Assembly (NCBI RefSeq): GCF_001746915.1
Contig: NZ_MJGC01000132.1
Coordinates: 1-64,000 of the forward strand
Direction of reading: 5' to 3'
Length of the DNA stretch: 64,000 bases
Source: Desertifilum tharense IPPAS B-1220
GTDB taxonomy: Bacteria; Cyanobacteriota; Cyanobacteriia; Cyanobacteriales; Desertifilaceae
The notes below the pieces were generated by a model, which made no database searches, was not told where the DNA came from, and saw only the letters and a program-made list of their open reading frames with translations. Of the stretch, positions 24,516 through 31,555 are shown in pieces; within the stretch, counting starts at the first letter, position 1, and the number at the start of each line of letters is the position of its first letter. The position numbers and the translations under genes were made by a program.

Positions 24516-26327
24516 ATGTCTGGAAACTTCCTGGGCAAACCTAACCCACAGCAAAGACTGATTGGTACTGTGCTGCGAAATCGGTACAAATTGCTCAAGA
24601 CATTGGGGAGTGGAGGTTTCGGCGATACTTATTTAGCAACCGACCAAGACTTACCCACTCATCCCCATTGCGTGGTTAAACATTTAAAACCCAAAGACTC
24701 TAATCCAGAGATTTTAGTAGATGCGCGGCGGTTGTTTGAGACAGAGGCAAAAATATTACACCGCTTGGGAAATGCTCATGACCGCATTCCCAAACTTTTC
24801 GCATTTTTTGAGGAAAATGGAGAGTTTTACCTCGTTCAGGAATATATTGACGGACAGGATTTAGGCAAAGAATTATTACCCGGTAAGCGTTTGAGCGAAT
24901 CTGAGGTCACGCGCTTGTTAGAAGATATTCTGAGCGTTCTCAAAGTCGCGCATGAAAATAACGTAATTCACCGAGATATCAAGCCAGCAAACTTGATGCG
25001 ACGTAAAGATGGCAGAATTGTGCTGATTGACTTTGGAGCAGTCAAACAAATTAACCAGCTTGCAACCAGTGCTAACGGTCAAACTAGCCTAACAGTTGCG
25101 ATTGGTTCGCCCGGTTATATGCCGAGCGAACAAGGGATTGGCAAACCCAAGCTAGCGAGCGATATCTATGCAGTGGGGATGCTGGGAATTCAAGCCTTAA
25201 CAGGGATTTATCCTAAACTTTTACCAGAAGACTCGCAAACCGGGGAGATTGTTTGGCGCAACCAGGCGCAAGTGAGTCATAATTTAGCCCGTTTTTTAGA
25301 GAAAATGGTGCGCTATGACTTTAGACAGCGCTATCTAAATGCAGCAGAAGCATTGAAAGCGTTTTTAGAAACGGTTGTTGGTTCGTCGCCTGCACCTTCA
25401 GCTAGTTCGCATACCGTACAGCCACCGCCAACTCCTGTTAATCTATCTCCACTACCGCCAACTGAGCCATTTTTTGTGGAACCCGTACAGCCACCTGTAG
25501 CACCTATACTGCCTAAAACTCAACGCTTGGCAAAATTTACCGTTGTAACGGTTGATAAACAGGGGAAGGTGACAAACCGCAGTCAAGCACAGTTACCAAT
25601 GGCGACTGAAGATTTAGGGAATGGGATAACGCTAACAATGGTAGCGATTCCGGGGGGACGGTTTTTAATGGGTTCGCCGGAAACCGAAGCAGAACGAGAT
25701 AGCGATGAGAATCCGCAGCATTGGGTGACAGTTCCCGCGTTTTATATGGGTCAGTATGCTGTGACTCAGGCACAATATCAAGCCGTAATGGGGAATAATC
25801 CTTCACGCTTTCAGGGTTCAGACCGTCCAGTTGAAAGAGTTTCTTGGAACGATGCGGTTGAATTTTGCCACAAGTTATCGCAACGCACAGGACAGAGGTA
25901 TCGTTTACCTTCAGAAGCGGAGTGGGAATATGCTTGTCGTGCAGGAACCACCACCCCGTTCCACTTCGGCGAAACGATTACCCCTGATTTGGTGAATTAT
26001 GACGGAAACTATTCATATGACAAAGCGCCTATAGGAAAATATCGTCAGGAAACAACTCCTGTAGGTCATTTTGGCGTAGCGAATGCCTTTGGACTTTACG
26101 ATATGCACGGGAATGTCTGGGAGTGGTGCCAGGATGTGTGGCACAAAAATTATCACGGTGCGCCGACGGATGGGAGAGCTTGGGAAAGCGGTGGAGATTT
26201 GTCTAGTCGCCTGCTGCGTGGCGGTTCTTGGGGCTACTTTGCTAGGAGTTGCCGCAGCGCCAGTCGCTATAGGGGTGCGTCGGGGTTTCGCTACAACGGT
26301 ATTGGTTTTCGAGTCGTCCGGGCCTAG
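24516..26327 (+). CDS. Ser/Thr protein kinase fused to FGE/SUMF1 domain; candidate DGR target
   Basis: A 603-residue fusion. Residues about 22-290 are a Hanks-type kinase: glycine loop LGSGGFGDTYLA, catalytic HRDIKPANLM near 153, DFGAVKQ and the GSPGYMPSEQG activation end. A Pro-rich linker (about 295-345) leads to an FGE-sulfatase domain (about 370-603): GGRFLMGSPETEAERDSDE, YAVTQAQYQAVMGNNPSRF, RLPSEAEWEYACRAG, DMHGNVWEWCQD, LLRGGSWGYFARSCRSASRY and GFRVVRA. In the active-site region the first catalytic cysteine position of true formylglycine enzymes is Tyr, so a ligand-binding role is likely. The last 35 residues resemble DGR variable regions. The start is ATG at 24516; TTG at 24501 is rejected. 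Probably heads an operon with the next genes. Confidence 0.9.
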   Translation: MSGNFLGKPNPQQRLIGTVLRNRYKLLKTLGSGGFGDTYLATDQDLPTHPHCVVKHLKPKDSNPEILVDARRLFETEAKILHRLGNAHDRIPKLFAFFEENGEFYLVQEYIDGQDLGKELLPGKRLSESEVTRLLEDILSVLKVAHENNVIHRDIKPANLMRRKDGRIVLIDFGAVKQINQLATSANGQTSLTVAIGSPGYMPSEQGIGKPKLASDIYAVGMLGIQALTGIYPKLLPEDSQTGEIVWRNQAQVSHNLARFLEKMVRYDFRQRYLNAAEALKAFLETVVGSSPAPSASSHTVQPPPTPVNLSPLPPTEPFFVEPVQPPVAPILPKTQRLAKFTVVTVDKQGKVTNRSQAQLPMATEDLGNGITLTMVAIPGGRFLMGSPETEAERDSDENPQHWVTVPAFYMGQYAVTQAQYQAVMGNNPSRFQGSDRPVERVSWNDAVEFCHKLSQRTGQRYRLPSEAEWEYACRAGTTTPFHFGETITPDLVNYDGNYSYDKAPIGKYRQETTPVGHFGVANAFGLYDMHGNVWEWCQDVWHKNYHGAPTDGRAWESGGDLSSRLLRGGSWGYFARSCRSASRYRGASGFRYNGIGFRVVRA

Positions 26328-26388
26328 CTGAGTTTTCTTCTCGCCTTGGTATCGTAAAAGAGACATTAGATAGCAATGCCGCAAAATT

Positions 26389-26847
26389 ATGTCTACTGCA
26401 AAGGTTGCTGAAATTTATAACTATTTGTCCCTGTCAGATTCTATCGGTACGGGGGGACAGCCGACGGTAGAGCAGTTTGCTGAACTCAAACAGGCGGGAT
26501 ATGAGGTGGTGGTGAATTTGGCGCTGTCTACTTCTACAAATGCGATTCCTGATGAAGCGGAAATTGTGGCATCGCAAGGGATGGGTTATGTTCATATTCC
26601 GGTAGAGTGGGAAAATCCGACTTTAGAAGATATTCAGCGGTTCTTTGCGACCCTGCAAGCCAATGCCGATAGAAGGGTGTTTGTGCATTGTGCAATGAAT
26701 ATGCGGGTTTCGGCGTTTATGTATTTGTATCGCCGCCTTCAGCAACAGATTGATGAGGATGCGGCGCGGCGAAACCTGGAGGAAATTTGGACGCCTAACC
26801 CTACCTGGGAACGATTTATCGCCCAAGTTCTTGAGTTTTATATATAG
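26389..26847 (+). CDS. Protein tyrosine phosphatase-like (BLH/DSP-type) protein
   Basis: A 152-residue protein of the dual-specificity/beta-lactamase-hydrolase-like phosphatase group. The N-terminal SLSDSIGTGGQPTVEQFAEL is the family hallmark, followed by the VVNLALSTSTNAIPDEAEIV stretch, the VHIPVEWENPT strand and the P-loop VHCAMNMRVSAFMYLYR near residue 103. The loop spacing is C-x4-R, one residue shorter than the canonical C-x5-R of tyrosine phosphatases, so substrate or activity may differ. It lies 61 bp behind the Ser/Thr kinase gene; a kinase/phosphatase pairing is plausible but inferred. Confidence 0.8.
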   Translation: MSTAKVAEIYNYLSLSDSIGTGGQPTVEQFAELKQAGYEVVVNLALSTSTNAIPDEAEIVASQGMGYVHIPVEWENPTLEDIQRFFATLQANADRRVFVHCAMNMRVSAFMYLYRRLQQQIDEDAARRNLEEIWTPNPTWERFIAQVLEFYI

Positions 26848-26919
26848 TAATGATTAACTTCACTTATCCGCCTAAGCGTACAAGCGCTGGGTAAAAATTA
26901 TTCATTTTTAAGATTATCC

Positions 26920-28278
26920 ATGTTAAAAGGCTCGATTCTTCAGCAGCTAGAACAAGCGCACCGCCAAGGGAAGAGACCCTTAAATTTTGGAGTTTATTAC
27001 AAAAATACGTTAGTTGCCCTGTGCCATGCCCTTGAGGATTTTATTTTAGAATGCGGGGGCGAACCGCTGATGGTGACGGCGTTCCAGCGGGGGAAATGGT
27101 ACCTGCAAGAGGCGGAACGCTATGCAGATTTGGCGCAAAAGTCTAGCCAGGTGGTAATTCTGGCGGCCCCAGAAGCGGGGTTTGCAGAACACCCCACTAG
27201 CCAGCGGGAAAATGTGGCGCTGGTGGGACTTAACCCCGATGACCCGGTGGCGCAGGAATGGCATTTAATTATTTTAGCGCCGACATACACAGCAATGGTG
27301 CTTTGTCAAGAGCTTTCTGTGGAAGATTATGGGGTACAGGGGCAGCCCCAGGAAGATAAGGAGCGGAAGTTTTACGGCTTTTGGACGTTTGAGCCAGAGT
27401 TGGTGCAAGAAACGGTGGAATTGGCGATCGCCCATATCGGTCAATATAACCCGGAACTCCAACAGCGCCTCACCCAACAACTAGAAAGCCTCAAATCCGT
27501 AGAAGGCACCCGCCAGCGCGATGACCTCGGCGCGATCGCCTCTCGCATTGTCCATTACCTGCAAGCCGGACATCCAGAACTGCACCACCAAGCCTTAGAC
27601 GACAACCTGCTCTCCAACGAAATGCAAGCCTTTCTGCGGATGGCCCAACTGATCGATCAAGCCGACGCCATCAACCCCAACGCCGCCGCCGAAGTCGCCA
27701 CCCTGCTGGAAGTGATGGGGCAACTATTGGATCTCCCCGCATGGCAAGTTAAGCGCCTGCGCCTCACTGGGTTATTGCATCGCCTCGCCGCCTTCCAAGG
27801 CGTAGAAAACCTGCTCAGTCCCGAAAAATCAGCCGCCCAAGAACAACTGCTGCAACAGGACACCCACAAACCGCGATCTGTTCTGCGAATTATGCCACAG
27901 TTGAGTGCGATCGCCCGCATCATCACCCACCAAACCGAAAAATGGGACGGCAGCGGACAACCCGACGGCCTCGCCTACGACGAAATTCCCTTAGAATCGA
28001 GAATGCTCGCCCTCATTGCCGAATTTCAACAGCGCGTCGCTGCCTACAAAAGCGAAAATCCCCATTCGCCATCGCTCGCCCAAGCCCTCAGCGACTGTCA
28101 AGCCCTTGCGGGTACTGTCTTTGACCCCAAACTCGTTGAAACCTTAGAATTACTGGTCAAAGGCTTACAACAGGGCTGGAACCTGCAAACCGCCCAACCT
28201 AAAATTGCCGCTGGGATGTGGTTGCTCGATACCCACGCTCTTGACGAAACTCCCTTAACCCCCAATCGCCAATCCTAA
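26920..28278 (+). CDS. DICT sensory domain protein with degenerate HD-GYP domain
   Basis: A 452-residue protein. The N-terminal half (about 1-170) fits the DICT sensory domain, common in cyanobacterial light-signalling proteins (GVYYKNTLVALCHALEDFIL, the WYLQEAERYADLAQ and YGFWTFEPELV segments). The C-terminal half (about 210-440) is HD-GYP-like: LLHRLAAFQGVENLLSP and then THQTEKWDGSGQPDGLAYDEIPLESRML. The metal-binding HD is replaced by HR (LLHRLAA) and GYP by GQP, so hydrolysis of cyclic di-GMP is unlikely; a ligand-binding role is inferred. It lies 72 bp after the phosphatase gene and 5 bp before the next gene, so an operon is likely. Confidence 0.82.
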   Translation: MLKGSILQQLEQAHRQGKRPLNFGVYYKNTLVALCHALEDFILECGGEPLMVTAFQRGKWYLQEAERYADLAQKSSQVVILAAPEAGFAEHPTSQRENVALVGLNPDDPVAQEWHLIILAPTYTAMVLCQELSVEDYGVQGQPQEDKERKFYGFWTFEPELVQETVELAIAHIGQYNPELQQRLTQQLESLKSVEGTRQRDDLGAIASRIVHYLQAGHPELHHQALDDNLLSNEMQAFLRMAQLIDQADAINPNAAAEVATLLEVMGQLLDLPAWQVKRLRLTGLLHRLAAFQGVENLLSPEKSAAQEQLLQQDTHKPRSVLRIMPQLSAIARIITHQTEKWDGSGQPDGLAYDEIPLESRMLALIAEFQQRVAAYKSENPHSPSLAQALSDCQALAGTVFDPKLVETLELLVKGLQQGWNLQTAQPKIAAGMWLLDTHALDETPLTPNRQS

Positions 28279-28283
28279 CCGCA

Positions 28284-28913
28284 ATGGACATTGAAGCAAT
28301 TCGCGCCGGAAAAATCAAACAACTCGCCGGAGCCGACTTAGAAGACGAAGACCTCTCCCACAGCCTGCTGGAGCGCGTCAACTTTGCAGGTGCAACCCTA
28401 GTCGGCGTCAATTTAACCCAATCAAACCTCAAAGGAGCGCGCTTAGATGGGGCAAACCTGATCGGCGCAACCCTCTCCAACGCCGACTTACGCGCCAACT
28501 TCCTCGGCGCGAACCTGATGCAAGCTGACTTAAGCGGTGCAGACTTGCGGGGAAGCAACCTGCGCGGGGCAAACCTGATGGGAGCCAAACTGAGCCAAGC
28601 CAGCTTTGCCGGGGCTTTTTTAAGCGGAACCAACCTGATGGGCGTTAACCTACAAGGGGTAGATTTCCGAGGGGCCGACCTGCGCGGGGCGAACCTGAAT
28701 AGCGCTAACCTCAAAGGGGCAGACTTCAGTTACGCGGATCTTCAAGGAGCCAGTTTAAGCGAAGCGAACCTAGAAGAAGCCGACTTGCGCGGGGCAAACC
28801 TAGGGGGTGCAAATCTCACCGGCGCTAACCTGCTGTGTGCGGAATTAGAGGGAACCAACCTCAGTGGAACAAATTTAGACCGCGCTTGTACCCTGGGTAC
28901 CCTGGCCAAATAA
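28284..28913 (+). CDS. Pentapeptide-repeat protein
   Basis: A 209-residue protein made of about 32 tandem A(D/N)LXX pentapeptides from about residue 30 to the end (ADLSGADLRGSNLRGANL and similar), preceded by MDIEAIRAGKIKQLAGADLE. It would form a right-handed quadrilateral beta helix. No signal peptide or membrane segment. Such proteins are many in cyanobacteria and mostly without known function. The start is 5 bp after the stop of the DICT gene, indicating co-translation. The last repeat breaks off at CTLGTLAK. High confidence for fold, none for function. Confidence 0.93.
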   Translation: MDIEAIRAGKIKQLAGADLEDEDLSHSLLERVNFAGATLVGVNLTQSNLKGARLDGANLIGATLSNADLRANFLGANLMQADLSGADLRGSNLRGANLMGAKLSQASFAGAFLSGTNLMGVNLQGVDFRGADLRGANLNSANLKGADFSYADLQGASLSEANLEEADLRGANLGGANLTGANLLCAELEGTNLSGTNLDRACTLGTLAK

Positions 28914-29113
28914 CAGTAGAAGGAAAGAATGGGTTGGTACCCTAATTTTCAAGATTGTTCTGTACCAGAGCAAACCTTTCAGAGTTGCTAAAGTTGGCAG
29001 AGTGGAAATACGCGCTCTCTACGCGAGGATAGACGCCGTTCTATCCGTAATGGGTGACTGCGCTCTCGATCGATGACGGATACAAACTCTCAAGCTATCT
29101 CGATCTCAAACCC

Positions 29114-30298
29114 ATGTTTCAACTTCTATATTGGTTTTCTGGGAGAACCTCAGAGCGAAGGCTGCCCGTTTTGCAGCTCGTGCTTCTGCTTTCCGTGGGC
29201 TTGCTCGCGAGCTGTCAGGGTTGGAGAAACTCTGGAGCAGAAATTCGGATTGGTTTGGTTGCGTCTTTGAGTGGCGAACTCTCGGATGTGAGTGGTGTAG
29301 GGATGGTCAATGCGGCGCATTTGGCAGTTGATGAAGTGAATGAGGCGGGGGGATTAAAAATTGGGAATCGCACTCACCCCGTTACCCTGTTAATTAAAGA
29401 CGATGGCGACCAACCCGATGAAGCCGTGCGCGTCACCCGCGAACTGGTACAAGAAAGAGCGATCGCCATTATCGGTCCTCCCCTCAGTCGCAATGCCATT
29501 CCGGTAGCAGATTTAGCCGAAAGCCTGCGCCTGCCCATGATTACCCCAACCGCCACCAACCCGCAAGTCACCCTCGGTAAACAATATATCTTTCGCATTG
29601 CCTTTATTGACGACTTTCAAGGGAACGTCATGGCCCGCTTTGCCCGCGAAGACTTGAACATTACCCGCGCTGCCGTACTTTACGATGTTGCGAGTGCCTA
29701 CAATCGCGGTTTAGCAGAATACTTCAAACAAGAATTTAAAGCCGCAGGCGGTACGATCGTCGCCTCCGAAACCTACATCACTGGCGAAACAGACTTTCGC
29801 CAACAACTCCAACGCATTCAGAGCGCTCAACCGCAAGCCCTATTTTTACCAAACTACCCGCCCGAAATTGCCCGACAAATCCAACAAGCACGGCAAATTG
29901 GCATTACAGCAATGTTTATTGGGGGAGATTCTTGGGGAGATTTAGATTTAGCAACCTATCGGGAAAGCGAAGGGGCTTTTTTCAGCGCCCTCTGGTCGCC
30001 GGAGGTAACAAATCAAACTACAAAAACCTTTATCCAAACCTACCAACAAACTTATAATCAGATGCCAGATGACTCAGCCGCCATGACCTACGATGCATTC
30101 GGTTTGTTATTTCAAGCCCTGCAAACTCAAGGACTTGCGGAACCTGAAGCCATCCGCCAGGGGTTAGCGAATATCCAGCGCTACGAAGGGGCAAGCGGTA
30201 CTTTGGAATTTAACGGCACAGGCGATCCCCAAAAAAGTGCGATTGTCTTGCAATTTAAATCGGGTCAAGCTGTATTCTACCGAGAAGTGCTGCCTTAA
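29114..30298 (+). CDS. Periplasmic-binding (Peripla_BP_6) lipoprotein, first of tandem pair
   Basis: A 394-residue type I periplasmic-binding protein of the branched-chain amino acid/amide class. Residues 1-34 are a lipoprotein signal, with LLASC as lipobox. The start is at the ATG at 29114, since it gives a proper signal peptide; a GTG at 29054 is upstream. Family segments: EIRIGLVASLSGELSDVSG, HPVTLLIKDDGDQPDEAV, AIIGPPLSRNAIPVADLAE, MITPTATNPQVT and AMTYDAFGLLFQALQ. The next gene codes for a close paralogue, and no permease or ATPase genes follow, so the role may be sensing rather than transport. Confidence 0.9.
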   Translation: MFQLLYWFSGRTSERRLPVLQLVLLLSVGLLASCQGWRNSGAEIRIGLVASLSGELSDVSGVGMVNAAHLAVDEVNEAGGLKIGNRTHPVTLLIKDDGDQPDEAVRVTRELVQERAIAIIGPPLSRNAIPVADLAESLRLPMITPTATNPQVTLGKQYIFRIAFIDDFQGNVMARFAREDLNITRAAVLYDVASAYNRGLAEYFKQEFKAAGGTIVASETYITGETDFRQQLQRIQSAQPQALFLPNYPPEIARQIQQARQIGITAMFIGGDSWGDLDLATYRESEGAFFSALWSPEVTNQTTKTFIQTYQQTYNQMPDDSAAMTYDAFGLLFQALQTQGLAEPEAIRQGLANIQRYEGASGTLEFNGTGDPQKSAIVLQFKSGQAVFYREVLP

Positions 30299-30378
30299 AC
30301 CGCTACATCGAGACTGGGCAAAATTGTGATTCGGTTCGCGCTACAGCTTGAAATCCATCCTTTCCTTGTGTTTACACC

Positions 30379-31539
30379 ATGCTGCTTTTTTCAAATCGGA
30401 GCTTCACGTCTTTACTTTGCTCAGGGGCGATCGCACTTGGCTTAGTTGCTTGTCCGCAACAGTCCCCCCCACCCGAATTGCGCGTGGGTTTAATTGCCGG
30501 GTTTACGGGCGAAACCGCCGCCGCCATTGGCCCTTCCAGCACCCAAGCGGCCGAACTCGCCGTGCAAGAAGCCAACCGTAATGGGGGGCTGCAAGTGGGA
30601 AAGCGCAAATACGCCATCACCCTGATCCTCGCTGACGATCGCAATAACCCCGAAGAAGCGGTCAAAGTTGCCCAAAAGCTGATTAACCAAGATAACGCGA
30701 TCGCGATCGTTGGCCCTTATATCAGTCGCGAAGCCATCCCCGTCGCCCAAGTGGTGGAAAATGCTCAAATCCCAATGATTAGCCCCACCTCCACCAACCC
30801 GAAAACCACTGAGAATAAACAATATGTCTTTCGGGTAGTATTTACCGATGAGTTCCAAGGACGGGTAATGGCTAATTTTGCCCGCGAGGAACTGAAAGTC
30901 AGCAAAGCTGCGGTTCTCTACGATAGAGCCAGCGACTACAATCGCAGTATCGCCGAAATTTTTCAGCAAGTTTTTCAGCAAACCGGGGGTGAAGTCGTCG
31001 CCTTTGAAACCTATACGACAGACACGAACCAAGATTTTCGTCCCCAACTGCAACGCATACGGGACAGCGGTGCGGAAATCCTCTTTCTGCCCAACTACGA
31101 ACAAGAACTCTATTTACAAGTGCAACAAGCTCGCGAGTTAGGCATTCAAATTCCCCTGTTGGGCAGCGATACCTGGGAAGCCCTGAACCCAGCCGAAAAT
31201 CCCCAGTTAGAAGGCTCGTTTTTTAGTACAAACTATGCTCCCGATCCGACTAATCCGAAAAATCAAGCTTTTATCAAAGCCTACCGCGAACTTTATCAAA
31301 ACGAACCCGATAATGTCGCCGCTTTAACCTACGACGCCTTTGGCTTGCTGTTCGAGGCGATTGAGTCTCAAGGCGAAACCGATCCGGCAAAAATTCGGGA
31401 GGGACTCAGCCAAATTCAACAGTTTACCGGGGTAAGCGGCACCGCAGAGTTTGCCGGAACGGGCGATCCGATTAAAAGTGCTGCCATTATGCAGATTAAA
31501 ACGGGTCAAGTCAGTTTTTATAAATCCGTTGCCCCGTAA
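30379..31539 (+). CDS. Periplasmic-binding (Peripla_BP_6) lipoprotein, second of tandem pair
   Basis: A 386-residue paralogue of the preceding gene. Lipoprotein signal with GLVAC as lipobox (about residue 25), then ELRVGLIAGFTGETAAAIGP, YAITLILADDRNNPEEAVKV, AIVGPYISREAIPVAQVV, MISPTSTNPKTTENKQYV and ALTYDAFGLLFEAIES. Closely similar to its neighbour throughout, so a tandem duplication; the ligand pocket differs at the ETAAAIGP loop. It ends 16 bp before the Cache histidine kinase gene. Ligand unknown, and no ABC permease genes are near. Confidence 0.9.
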   Translation: MLLFSNRSFTSLLCSGAIALGLVACPQQSPPPELRVGLIAGFTGETAAAIGPSSTQAAELAVQEANRNGGLQVGKRKYAITLILADDRNNPEEAVKVAQKLINQDNAIAIVGPYISREAIPVAQVVENAQIPMISPTSTNPKTTENKQYVFRVVFTDEFQGRVMANFAREELKVSKAAVLYDRASDYNRSIAEIFQQVFQQTGGEVVAFETYTTDTNQDFRPQLQRIRDSGAEILFLPNYEQELYLQVQQARELGIQIPLLGSDTWEALNPAENPQLEGSFFSTNYAPDPTNPKNQAFIKAYRELYQNEPDNVAALTYDAFGLLFEAIESQGETDPAKIREGLSQIQQFTGVSGTAEFAGTGDPIKSAAIMQIKTGQVSFYKSVAP

Positions 31540-31555
31540 CGGTAGGTAGCTATGA

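Noticed and set aside
24516..28913. Reverse transcriptase and template repeat of a DGR close to the kinase-FGE gene
   Set aside because: None of the open frames in the window has a reverse-transcriptase motif, and no second copy of the variable region was seen.
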